A program made the translations under genes and the position numbers. Shown here in pieces: positions 23,994 to 32,136 of a stretch of DNA of 64,000 nucleotides. The number at the start of each line of letters is the position of its first letter. The first letter of the stretch is position 1. The notes beneath the pieces were generated by a model. It ran no database searches. It saw only the letters and a program-made list of their open reading frames with translations, and had not been told where the DNA came from. The stretch comes from Myxococcales bacterium (GTDB lineage: Bacteria > Myxococcota_A > Polyangia > Haliangiales > Haliangiaceae): NCBI GenBank assembly GCA_016794525.1, contig JAEUJY010000141.1:213154-277153 (forward strand). Direction: 5' to 3'.

Positions 23994-25469
23994 ATGAGCC
24001 ACCGGCGACGCGACGTGCTGCGGCTGGGCGCGTTGCTGGTCGGCGCGCGCCTCCTCGGGTGCGGCAAGGGCGATCGCGCCCGCCCGCCCGCCGCCGCGAC
24101 GGCCGCCACCGACGCCGGGGCCGACGCGGCCGCGCCGCCCCCCGCCGCCGCCGAGGACGCCGCCGCGCTGGCTCCCGCGTCGACCCGGGCCGACGTCGTC
24201 GTGATCGGCGCCGGCATGGCCGGGCTGGCCGCGGCCCGCGCGCTCGCCGACGCCGGCGTGGCGACGATCGTCGTCGAGGGCCGCGACCGCATCGGCGGCC
24301 GGGTGTGGACCGATCGCTCGCTGGGCGTGCCGCTCGACCTGGGCGCGTCGTGGATCCACGGCGTGCGCGGCAACCCGCTGACCGCGCTGGCCGACCGCGT
24401 CGGGGCGCGCCGCATCGCCACCGACTACGACGACCACGCGATCCGCGATCACGCCGGGCGTGCGCTGAGCGCCGGCGAGCGCCGCGCCATCGCCCGCGGC
24501 CTGGCCGAGGTGCTGGCCAAGGTCGACGCCGACAGCGAGCGCCGCGACGCCGACCGCGACCTGGCCGCGGCGATCGCCGACGTGGTCGCGGACCTCGAGC
24601 CATCGCCGCGCGAGCGCGCGCTCCTGGCCTACGCGATCGCCAGCGTGATCGAGCACGAGTACGCGACCGCGATCGCCGATCTGTCGCAGTTCGAGCGCGA
24701 CTACGGCGACGAGTACGGCGGCGCCGACGTGATCTTCGCCGAGGGCTACGACCAGCTGACCCGGGCGCTGGCGGCCGGCCTCGACGTGCGCACCGGCCAC
24801 GCGGTCACGCGGATCGCCCACGGCGCCGACGGCGTCCGCGTCGCGACCGACCGCGGCGCCGTCACCGCGCCGCGCGCGCTGGTGACGCTGCCGCTGGGCG
24901 TGCTCAAGGCCGGGGCGGTCGGGTTCGATCCGCCGCTGCCGGCGCGCAAGCAGGCCGCGATCGCCGCGCTCGGCGTCGGCGTGCTCGACAAGCTGTACCT
25001 GCGGTTCCCGCGGGTGTTCTGGGACGACGCGACGCTGCTCGGCTACGTCGCGCCGGCCGACGCGCCCGGCCAGTGGGCCGAGGGCCTCAACCTGCACGCG
25101 CTGACCGGCCAGCCGATCTTGCTGATGTTCAACGCCGGCGCCTACGCCGCCGCGCTCGAGGCGATGGCCGACGACGCGATCGTCGCCGCGGCGATGGCGG
25201 CGCTGCGCGCGATGTACGGCGCCGACGTGCCCGACCCCGAGGCGACGCTGCTCACCCGCTGGGGGCGCGACCGCTTCGCCGGCGGCAGCTACAGCCACCT
25301 GCGGCCGGGCGCGACCGGCGCCGATCTCGACGCGCTGGCGGCGCCGATCGACGACCGGCTGTACTTCGCCGCCAAGGCCACGCACCGCCACCACCCGGCG
25401 ACGGTGCACGGCGCCTACCTGTCGGGGCTGGCCGCCGCGGAGGCGATCCTCCGCGCGGCCCGGCCGTGA
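23994..25469 (+). CDS. Flavin-containing amine oxidase, Tat/lipoprotein type
   Basis: 491 aa from the ATG at 23994. The N-terminus has RRRDVLRLG, hydrophobic residues and a Cys (LLGCGKGD), so it is a Tat-exported, possibly lipid-anchored protein. After an Ala-rich linker the FAD-binding Rossmann motif is VVVIGAGMAGLAAARAL, followed by the family motif RIGGRVWTD and GASWIHG. The C-terminal FAD contact appears as the GGSYSHLRPG region and AGLAAAEAI-like end. Members oxidise primary or polyamines or amino acids with O2. The substrate cannot be read from the sequence. Its stop is fused with the convergent gene's stop (TGATCA). Confidence 0.9.
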   Translation: MSHRRRDVLRLGALLVGARLLGCGKGDRARPPAAATAATDAGADAAAPPPAAAEDAAALAPASTRADVVVIGAGMAGLAAARALADAGVATIVVEGRDRIGGRVWTDRSLGVPLDLGASWIHGVRGNPLTALADRVGARRIATDYDDHAIRDHAGRALSAGERRAIARGLAEVLAKVDADSERRDADRDLAAAIADVVADLEPSPRERALLAYAIASVIEHEYATAIADLSQFERDYGDEYGGADVIFAEGYDQLTRALAAGLDVRTGHAVTRIAHGADGVRVATDRGAVTAPRALVTLPLGVLKAGAVGFDPPLPARKQAAIAALGVGVLDKLYLRFPRVFWDDATLLGYVAPADAPGQWAEGLNLHALTGQPILLMFNAGAYAAALEAMADDAIVAAAMAALRAMYGADVPDPEATLLTRWGRDRFAGGSYSHLRPGATGADLDALAAPIDDRLYFAAKATHRHHPATVHGAYLSGLAAAEAILRAARP

Positions 25470-25472
25470 TCA
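25467..25472. other. Second shared TGATCA double stop
   Basis: The amine oxidase TGA (25467-25469) and the minus-strand TGA of the Spo0M-like gene (25472-25470) form TGATCA, identical to the junction at 12684-12689. Confidence 0.9.
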
Positions 25473-25931
25473 GCCGGCGACGGTGACGCGCAGCGGCTTG
25501 TAGCCCGAGTCGGGATCGTTGCCCTTGGCCTCGAGCCGACCGCGCACCTGGTACAGGTTCTTGGTCCAGCGGCCGTCGAAGCTGGGCTGCAGGGTCGGCG
25601 GCACGTTGATGACGCCCTCGACGGTCTTGGTCTCGCCGGCGCCGAGCACGAACTCGCCGCACAGCTGGAACTCCTGGGTCGAGTGCGACAGCGACCGGTG
25701 GTAGTCCTCGGAGAACTTCTGCTCCTCCTTCTTGGGGATGTGGATCTTCTCCACGCCCTCGAAGTCGACGAAGACGCCCTTGCTCTTGATCTCGGCGCCC
25801 TTCGACGTGACGGTGACCTTCACCGGCAGCGAGCCGCCGGCGGCCACCTTCTCGGCGTACTGGATCTCTACGGTGGCGGCGCCACCGGTGACGGCGTGCA
25901 CGGCGCCCTTGAGCTTGTCGAGGAGTCCCAT
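25470..25931 (-). CDS. Spo0M/arrestin-like protein
   Basis: 153 aa from the ATG at 25931, with AGGA at a good distance upstream. Opening MGLLDKLKGAVHAVTGGAA is followed by beta-strand pairs (VEIQYAEKVAAGGSLPVKV, EIKSKGVFVDFEG) and an acidic/basic stretch KKEEQKF, ending in RVTVAG. The fold pattern resembles the N-terminal arrestin-like half of Spo0M-type proteins, which are cytoplasmic. No membrane segment. Family-level function is poorly defined (regulatory scaffolds in sporulating bacteria). The call is by overall pattern, not by a catalytic motif. Confidence 0.6.
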   Translation of the reverse strand: MGLLDKLKGAVHAVTGGAATVEIQYAEKVAAGGSLPVKVTVTSKGAEIKSKGVFVDFEGVEKIHIPKKEEQKFSEDYHRSLSHSTQEFQLCGEFVLGAGETKTVEGVINVPPTLQPSFDGRWTKNLYQVRGRLEAKGNDPDSGYKPLRVTVAG

Positions 25932-26130
25932 GGTCTTTGTCCTGATCGCGGTGGGAGCGGGCGCGCGCGAGGAGCATCCCCGGGCGCGCGGCTCCGCGTC
26001 GACGCCACGATGAGCACGATGTGGGCCAGCCTGCAACCACGGAGTTTCGCGCCATCCGGAGTGGCAGCGGGTGCGCGCCGACCCAGATCCTCGACGGCGC
26101 CGGGTCCACCGCGCCCCGATCGCCGCGGGC

Positions 26131-27354
26131 TCACCCGGCGGACGCCAGCGCCGCCTGCGCGAACTCCCGCAGCATCCGCGTCGCGCCGGTGGCCGCCGGG
26201 TCGAGGTCGGCGAGGAGCTCGCGCCAGGCCTCGGGCGGGCGCTCGATCCCGGCGGCGGTGAGCTGATCGACGAACGCGCCGATCGCCGCCGCGATCGCCC
26301 GCTCGCTGGCTCGCACCGTCGCGCACAGCGCGGCCCACGCGGGGTCACCCGGGGGCGGCGCTGGCGCCGCCGCGATCGCCGCGCTGGTCCGGGCGGCGGC
26401 CCGCGCGATCCGCAGGACCGCGTCGGTGTCGGTGTCGCCCGGCTGCGCGACCGCGGTGGCCATCGCGCGCGCGAAGCGCAGGTCGTAGTGCGTCCCCAGC
26501 GCGAACGCGCGGCCGCCCGGCCCAGGCAGGTGGACCAGCACCTCGTCGTCGGGGTTGTCGGGCTGCGCGATGCCGTGGGTCGACGCCAGCACCGCGTTGT
26601 CGTGGCGGCCGTACGAGATCTGGATCTCCTCGCCGGCGGCCAGCGCCCGCGCCGCCCGCACCTCGAACCGCCGCGCGCCGGCGTCGTAGCCCCAGGTGGC
26701 GTCGATGCGTCCGTGATCGATCAGATCGGCGATCGGCACCAGCGCCCGCACGCTGCCGTCCTCGTCAGCGATGCGGAAGCACCGCGAGCCCGCCACCAGG
26801 CGGCCCCAGGCGAAGTCGGCGAGCGACACCGCGGCCAGGTCCGGCACCAGCTCGGCGACGAACGCCAGATCGCCGCGGCAGCCGTCGGCCTGATCGACGA
26901 TCATCGCCAGCGCCCGGGTGCCGGCCAGCGCCGCCACCTCCGCCGCCGAGCGGTGCTGCGCCAGCCACGGGTACGCCGAGGGCAACGCGTCGAGGTACGG
27001 CCGCCAGCGCGTCGCCGGATCGGCGTGCTCGCGCACCAGCCACAGCCCGATCGTGCTGTGGCGCGTGGCCATCATGGTCTCGACCTCCTTGACCGCCGCG
27101 ATCTCCGGGCGCGCCGCGACGTCGACGTCGGTGATCATCAGCGCCCGCGGCACCGCGACCAGCAGCGCGCCGGCCGCCACGTCGCAGCGGGCCCGCGCGG
27201 TGCGGTTGCCGTCGGCGGCGGTGACGATCTCGATCGGCTCGAACCAGGCGCCGGCGCCCGCGGCCCACGCCAGCAGCGTCGCCACCGCGCCGGGCGGCGC
27301 GGCCGCCGCGCGTACCGGCACCGGCGCCCACGCCGCCGGATCGAACTCGCTCAC
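26131..27354 (-). CDS. SET-domain methyltransferase-like protein, copy 1
   Basis: 407 aa. Resembles the SETD3/SETD6/Rubisco-LSMT class: an N-terminal strand entering at GAWFEPIEIVTAADGNR, a long helical insert, then ALVPIADLIDHG (the place of the NH motif, here Asp-His), then AAGEEIQISYG with the catalytic-site Tyr, and an all-helical C-terminal region of about 130 residues corresponding to the substrate-binding domain. No signal peptide. Such enzymes use S-adenosylmethionine to methylate lysine or histidine in proteins. It lies next to a paralogue of equal length on the same strand. Substrate unknown. Confidence 0.8.
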   Translation of the reverse strand: MSEFDPAAWAPVPVRAAAAPPGAVATLLAWAAGAGAWFEPIEIVTAADGNRTARARCDVAAGALLVAVPRALMITDVDVAARPEIAAVKEVETMMATRHSTIGLWLVREHADPATRWRPYLDALPSAYPWLAQHRSAAEVAALAGTRALAMIVDQADGCRGDLAFVAELVPDLAAVSLADFAWGRLVAGSRCFRIADEDGSVRALVPIADLIDHGRIDATWGYDAGARRFEVRAARALAAGEEIQISYGRHDNAVLASTHGIAQPDNPDDEVLVHLPGPGGRAFALGTHYDLRFARAMATAVAQPGDTDTDAVLRIARAAARTSAAIAAAPAPPPGDPAWAALCATVRASERAIAAAIGAFVDQLTAAGIERPPEAWRELLADLDPAATGATRMLREFAQAALASAG

Positions 27355-27402
27355 GAGGGCTCCCGTGCCACGTCGCGACGATGCCAGCCGCGCGCCACGA
27401 GA

Positions 27403-28638
27403 TCAATCGGCCGCGCCGGGCCGGGCGTGGTCGATCGCGACCTGCGCGAAGCTGCGCATCAGCCGCGCCGCGCCGACCGCGTCGGGGGCGATCGCGTCGA
27501 CGACCGCCCGCCACGCCGCCACCGGCCGGTCGCAGCCGCCGCGGGTCACCTCGTCGACGAACGCCGCGATGGCCGGGACGATCGCGCGCTCGCTGGCGCG
27601 CACCACCGCGCACAGCGTCGCCCACGCCGGGTCGTCATCGGCGGCGGCCGCCGCGACCGTCGCGATCGTCGCGCCGCGATCCATCGCCGCCGCGGCGATC
27701 CGGTGCAGCGCGTCGGCGTCGGTGGTGTCGGGCCACGCCAGCGCGGTCGCCATCGCGAGCTGGAAGCGCGGATCGTAGACGCTGCCGATCGGCAGCGCGC
27801 GCGGGCCGGCGTGGCCCGGCAGGTGGATCACCACCTCGTCGTCGGGGTTGTCGGCGATCGCGAAGCCGTAGGCCGACAGCAGGCGCGCGTTCTCGTGCTG
27901 GCCGTACGAGATCGTCACCGGCGCGCCAGCGGCGAGGTCGCGCGCCGCGACCACCTCGAACTGCTGCCGCGCGTCGTCGTAGCCCCACCGCGCGTCGGGC
28001 GCGCCGTGATCGAACATGTCGGCCACCGGCACCAGCGCCCGGCAGCTGCCGTCGGCGCCCGCGATGCTGTAGCAGCGGCTGCCGGCGACCGCGCGGCCCC
28101 ACGCGAACGCGGCCAGCGCCGGCCCGCCGGGCGCCACGCCCTCGAGCAGCGCGTGGTCGCCGCGGTAGCCCTCGGCCAGCGCCACGATCGCGGCCAGCGC
28201 GGCGGTGCCCGCGAGCCCGGCCAGCTGCGCCGCCGGGCGGTGCAGCGGCAGCCCCGGAAACCACGGCGGCAGCGCGTCGACGTAGGGCCGCCAGCGCGAG
28301 GCCGGGTCGGCCCGCTCGCTCACCAGCCACCGCGCCATCAGGCTGTGGCGCGAGGCCAGCCGGTCCTGGTGCGGCACCAGCGGCGCCACCGCCGGGTGCG
28401 CCGCGACGTCGACGTCGGTGACCAGCAGCGGCCGCGGCACCACCACCAGCGGCTCCCCCGCCGCCACCGCCCGCCGGGTCACCACGCCGCGGTTGCCGTC
28501 GGGCGCCACCGCGATCGCGATCGGCTCGAACCACGCGCCCTGCTGCGCCGCCCACGCCAGGAGCGCGTCGACCGCGCCCGCCAGCGGCGGCGCGGTCTCC
28601 ACGGGCAGCGGCGCCCAGCCCTCGAGCTCAGCCGTCAT
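27403..28638 (-). CDS. SET-domain methyltransferase-like protein, copy 2
   Basis: 411 aa, collinear with copy 1: both share GAWFEPI, the region VPVADMFDHG (Asp-His again instead of Asn-His), ISYGQHENA, the segment DNPDDEV, and the helical C-terminal domain. The two genes are 48 bases apart on the same strand with copy 2 upstream, so they are probably cotranscribed tandem duplicates. Divergence is spread through the whole length, so the duplication is not recent. Cytoplasmic by lack of a signal. They may have split substrates or act as a heterodimer; both are inference. Confidence 0.8.
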   Translation of the reverse strand: MTAELEGWAPLPVETAPPLAGAVDALLAWAAQQGAWFEPIAIAVAPDGNRGVVTRRAVAAGEPLVVVPRPLLVTDVDVAAHPAVAPLVPHQDRLASRHSLMARWLVSERADPASRWRPYVDALPPWFPGLPLHRPAAQLAGLAGTAALAAIVALAEGYRGDHALLEGVAPGGPALAAFAWGRAVAGSRCYSIAGADGSCRALVPVADMFDHGAPDARWGYDDARQQFEVVAARDLAAGAPVTISYGQHENARLLSAYGFAIADNPDDEVVIHLPGHAGPRALPIGSVYDPRFQLAMATALAWPDTTDADALHRIAAAAMDRGATIATVAAAAADDDPAWATLCAVVRASERAIVPAIAAFVDEVTRGGCDRPVAAWRAVVDAIAPDAVGAARLMRSFAQVAIDHARPGAAD

Positions 28639-28669
28639 CGGGCGACGATGCCAGCCGCCCGGCCCGGAC

Positions 28670-30193
28670 TCAAATCGGCTGCAGGCCGAAGGTCACGACC
28701 ACGCGGGCGCCGTCGCCGGTGAGGATCGCGGTCACGTCGCGGCGCCAGCCGGCCTCGAACGCCGCCAGCACCAGCTCGCGGCCCATCGAGTCGTTGGCGC
28801 TGATCGGGTCGTAGTCCCACAGGTCGAGGTTGAGCTTGATGCTCGAGCCGCCCTGCGGCCGCACGCTCAGGATCGCCTCGCTGATGAAGGTGCCCTGCGG
28901 CCAGGTCTGGCCCTCGCCGATCGTGACGTAGTTGCCGGTGCCCTTGTCGAACAGCGTCGTCGCGTTGGTGCCCTCGGCCCAGATCCGGCCGTACAGCTCG
29001 AGGTTCGAGCCGCCGTCGCCGCCGTCGCTCTCGACGCGGATGCTCTTGAGCGTGACCTTGACCTTCTGGCTGACGCGCTCGCAGTTCTTGACCTCGTAGT
29101 CGGTGGTCAGCGAGATGCGGCCCGGCGAGTTGTCGCGCAGGTAGTTGAGCTTGTAGGCGATCGGCGCGCCCGGCGAGTCCTTCGAGTAGTTGCCGCCGGC
29201 CTTGATGAAGTCGATCAGCGCGTCGTAGCTGTCGATCGTCCGCGCCGCCTCGCCGCCCGAGCCGCCGAGGATGAACGCGGTGATCTTCGACTTCGAGATG
29301 ATGTCCTTGTAGGTGACCGAGACGTCGCCCGACACGTCGACGCCGCCCGAGTACGCGAAGTCGAGCGCGGCCTCCATCTCCTCCGACGAGTACTCCGACT
29401 CGAACGTGAAGACGATCATCCGGCCGTAGGTGATGCTCGACACGTACAGCGGCGGGTTGGTGTCGGTCAGGCGGTCCTGGACGTCGCCCAGCGTCACCGA
29501 GTCGGCGAAGAAGTCGCTGGGCCGCGCCGGCGCGTCGAGGTCGACGGTGTAGTAGGCCTGCGTGTACTTCACCAGGTAGCGGCTGCGGGTCTGCTGCGAG
29601 CTCCAGTCGAACGAGGCGCTGATGTGGCCGGCCGAGCCGAGCCACGACACCTGCGCGCCGAGCGCCAGCGCCAGCTGCTCGTCGGAGTGCACCGCCTCGA
29701 TCTCCGAGTAGATGTTGGCCGGGGTCGCGCCGTCGAGCTCGCTGTCGAGGATGCCGGTCAGCGCGTCGCGGTACGACGACAGGTTCGGCGACGCCAGCGT
29801 CGCGCTCTTGGTGCCGTTCAGGTTCTCGAGGCCGATCGAGATGGTGAGCGGCTTGCGCTCGAAGCCGACCTGCGCGAACAGGCCCGAGTACACCGAGTCA
29901 CCGGCGACGATCGCGCCCGGCCACAGCGAGTCGGAGTTGGCGGCGTAGGCGACGATGCGATCGAACTGCCGGGTCTCGGACAGGTTCTGGCTGATGCACT
30001 GGTAGTCGCCCTCCTGCTGCGGGCCCGAGCTGGGGCCCTCGGCCACGCCCGGCGGCGTGGTCGGCAGCAGATCGAGCGACCGGATGTAGTCGTCGATGGC
30101 GTTGGCCTGACTGAGCGAGTCGACCACCGGCGACTCTCCCGCACACGCAGCCACGGACAGGGCGAGGAACGGTCCGAGAAGGGCAAGGCGCAT
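28670..30193 (-). CDS. Cholesterol-dependent-cytolysin-like (CDCL) lipoprotein
   Basis: 507 aa from the ATG at 30193 (MRLALLGPFLALSVAAC); the lipobox-like VAAC suggests lipid attachment. From about residue 40 the sequence follows the thiol-activated cytolysin family: DDYIRSLDLLP, the NSDSLWPGAIV region matching the conserved YPGA area, LNGTKSATL, YVSSITYGR and the core strand regions including ITAFILGGSGG. The canonical C-terminal undecapeptide with its Trp residues is absent; the end is a different beta-rich domain containing ISANDSMGRE. This is the pattern of CDC-like proteins, which need a partner or proteolysis to form pores. Membrane-targeting specificity cannot be read. Confidence 0.8.
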   Translation of the reverse strand: MRLALLGPFLALSVAACAGESPVVDSLSQANAIDDYIRSLDLLPTTPPGVAEGPSSGPQQEGDYQCISQNLSETRQFDRIVAYAANSDSLWPGAIVAGDSVYSGLFAQVGFERKPLTISIGLENLNGTKSATLASPNLSSYRDALTGILDSELDGATPANIYSEIEAVHSDEQLALALGAQVSWLGSAGHISASFDWSSQQTRSRYLVKYTQAYYTVDLDAPARPSDFFADSVTLGDVQDRLTDTNPPLYVSSITYGRMIVFTFESEYSSEEMEAALDFAYSGGVDVSGDVSVTYKDIISKSKITAFILGGSGGEAARTIDSYDALIDFIKAGGNYSKDSPGAPIAYKLNYLRDNSPGRISLTTDYEVKNCERVSQKVKVTLKSIRVESDGGDGGSNLELYGRIWAEGTNATTLFDKGTGNYVTIGEGQTWPQGTFISEAILSVRPQGGSSIKLNLDLWDYDPISANDSMGRELVLAAFEAGWRRDVTAILTGDGARVVVTFGLQPI

Positions 30194-30306
30194 GGTCGGA
30201 CCATGAAGCAAGCGCCTTGCCAGGTGGCCTGACCAAGAATTCCGATGCGTTGCATACAGTTGGCTAGTGGGGTCGCCAGTCCGCTGGAAGATCGATCAGC
30301 CGCGAT

Positions 30307-30330
30307 CACTGGTGCCTGGTGTCACCAGTG
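30307..30330. promoter_or_regulatory. Inverted repeat upstream of the hydrolase
   Basis: Perfect 8-bp arms CACTGGTG (30307-30314) and CACCAGTG (30323-30330) with an 8-base spacer, in the 216-base region between the divergent cytolysin-like and alpha/beta-hydrolase genes. Placement and symmetry suit an operator or an RNA hairpin. This region also has a short AT-richer patch around 30238-30260. No regulator can be named. Confidence 0.4.
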
Positions 30331-30409
30331 CCCACCGCCGGTTGCGGGGCGGGCGCCCCAGGGCCGGCGCGGGTTGCGGGCGCGGGGGCGGCGCGATCAC
30401 CATGCGGCG

Positions 30410-31132
30410 GTGTCGATCGCGCTGCTGCACGGCTTCGCCCACACCCCGGCCTCGTGGGCCGAGGTGCGGACCGCGCTGCGCACGCCCGCCGTCGATTGTC
30501 CGCTTCCCGGACACGACCCGCGGTGGCCGGTGGCCGCCGGCTGGGACGCGACGATCGCCGCGCTGGCCGCGCGGGTGCCGGCCGACGCGATCGCGGTCGG
30601 CTACTCGCTGGGCGCGCGGCTGGCGCTGGGGCTCCTGGCCGCCGATCGCGTGCGCGCGGCGATCCTGATCGGCGTGAACCCGGGGCTAGCCGATCCCGCC
30701 GAGCGCGCGGCGCGGGTCGCGGCCGACGCGGCGTGGGCCGCGCGGCTGCGCGCCGCGGGCACCGCGGCGTTCCTCGACGCCTGGGAGGCGCAGCCGATCT
30801 TCGCCACCGCCGCGCGGGCGCCGGCCGCGGTGCGCGATCGCCGCCGGGCGGCGCGGGCCGCGATCGATCCCGCCGGGCTGGCCGACGCGATGACCGCGCT
30901 GGGCCTGGGCGCGATGCCCGACCTCGTCGACGCGCTGATCGTCCGCGCCGATCGCGCCCGGCTGATCGTCGGCGCCGACGACGCGAAGTTCGCCGCGATC
31001 GCCTCCACCCTCGCGACCGGCGCGCCGGCGCTGGGCCCGACGGTGATCGCCGGCAGCGGCCACGACCCGACGCTCGAGCAGCCGGCGGCGCTGGCCGCCG
31101 CGATCGACGCGCTGGTCGCGGCGCTGCGGTGA
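30410..31132 (+). CDS. Alpha/beta hydrolase, MenH-like
   Basis: 240 aa from a GTG at 30410 (SIALLHGFAHTPASW). Features of the small MenH/BioH-like hydrolases: oxyanion HGF near the start, CPLPGHDPRW, nucleophile elbow GYSLGARLAL, NPGL after it, and the catalytic His in SGHDPTLEQPAALA. The acid is probably in LIVGADD. Cytoplasmic. In menaquinone synthesis MenH removes pyruvate from SEPHCHC, but no other men gene is in the window, so general hydrolase activity is the safer reading. Confidence 0.8.
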   Translation: MSIALLHGFAHTPASWAEVRTALRTPAVDCPLPGHDPRWPVAAGWDATIAALAARVPADAIAVGYSLGARLALGLLAADRVRAAILIGVNPGLADPAERAARVAADAAWAARLRAAGTAAFLDAWEAQPIFATAARAPAAVRDRRRAARAAIDPAGLADAMTALGLGAMPDLVDALIVRADRARLIVGADDAKFAAIASTLATGAPALGPTVIAGSGHDPTLEQPAALAAAIDALVAALR

Positions 31133-31220
31133 ACACGCAGCGGGTTGATCCGAATACGGCGCCGCGCTGTGGGCGCTCGCGTATCGGGAGGGGGACTCAC
31201 GGGTGCATGCCCCCGTGGGG

Positions 31221-31249
31221 GAGGGTTTGTCGACAAACCCTCTCGAGAG
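31221..31249. terminator. Overlapping palindromes between convergent genes
   Basis: GAGGGTTTG (31221-31229) and CAAACCCTC (31234-31242) form a perfect 9-bp stem with a TCGA loop; the whole 22 bp is a palindrome centred on GTCGAC. It overlaps a second palindrome CTCTCGAGAG (31240-31249). The element lies between convergent stops at 31132 and 31251 and would form a hairpin in both directions. There is no long T-run, so bidirectional termination is likely but not certain; a protein site is the alternative. Confidence 0.55.
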
Positions 31250-31250
31250 T

Positions 31251-31952
31251 TCAGCGCACGTCGACCGTGCCGGTGGCGGCGCGGCACGACGGATCGCAGT
31301 CGAAGCCGTCCCAGCGCAGGTTCGAGTAGCGCGGCGCCATGGTCGCGTCGGCGAGCACCGCGCCGTCCTTGGCGATGGTGACGCGCACCGACGTCGGCGC
31401 GCCGCTGATCATGATCGGGCCCATCGCCAGATCGGGCGGCCCGGCGCACTCGTACGACAGCTCGCGCTCGTGGGCGCAGCGGGCCGGGCGCACCTGCGGC
31501 GGCGGCGCGGCGCGGGTGACGTGGCAGCGGAGCGTGCCGAGGTCGGTGGCGACGGTGAGATCGTAGGCGCCGTAGGTCCAGTCGCCGGCCTTCGGCAGCT
31601 GCACGGTCAGGCCGCTCGAGCACGCCTGCACCGGGCAGATGTCGGGCATGTCGTAGCCGCCGCCGCCGTCGCCGACCCCGAGGATCGAGATGCCGCCGAC
31701 GCCGAGGCCGGCGGGCGTCGCGGTGTAGACGCAGCCGTCGATCGGCGTCGCGACGACGGGCGTGGTGGGCGCGGCGGGCGCGGTGGGCGTGGCGGGCGCG
31801 GCGGGCGTGGCGGGCGTGGCGGGCGGCGCCTGGGCGACCGCCACCGTCGCGGGATCGCGGGGCGCGGCGACCTCGCCGCACGCGAGCAGGCCAGCGGGGA
31901 GCGACACGAGCACGAGCAGCAGCGGCGACCGGGAGGCGGGGTGGCGGGGCAT
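31251..31952 (-). CDS. Hypothetical lipoprotein with Pro/Ala/Thr linker
   Basis: 233 aa from the ATG at 31952. The signal peptide (SPLLLVLVSLPAGLLAC) ends in a strong lipobox LLAC. A low-complexity linker of Ala, Pro and Thr (about residues 40-70) separates it from a beta-rich domain of about 150 residues with three Cys pairs, including CPVQAC and DCDPSC. I see no enzymatic motif and do not recognise the family. A periplasmic or outer-membrane binding role would fit the architecture. Confidence 0.7.
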   Translation of the reverse strand: MPRHPASRSPLLLVLVSLPAGLLACGEVAAPRDPATVAVAQAPPATPATPAAPATPTAPAAPTTPVVATPIDGCVYTATPAGLGVGGISILGVGDGGGGYDMPDICPVQACSSGLTVQLPKAGDWTYGAYDLTVATDLGTLRCHVTRAAPPPQVRPARCAHERELSYECAGPPDLAMGPIMISGAPTSVRVTIAKDGAVLADATMAPRYSNLRWDGFDCDPSCRAATGTVDVR

Positions 31953-32136
31953 GGCGTTGCAGACGCGCCACCGACGACGTCGCGCTATCGCCGCGCGCGC
32001 GTGAATGCCGGCCGGGTGGCCCACGTCGATCCCGACCGCGCGCCACGGCCCGCCGACCTGGCAGAGATCACCCCGGCCGCCCACCTGTCACCCACCCGCC
32101 GCCCACCCCTGCGCCGCCGCGGGTGATACTCGGGCC

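Noticed and set aside
30410..31132. Firm assignment of the hydrolase as MenH
   Set aside because: No other menaquinone gene is nearby and related hydrolases share these motifs, so only a MenH-like call is made.
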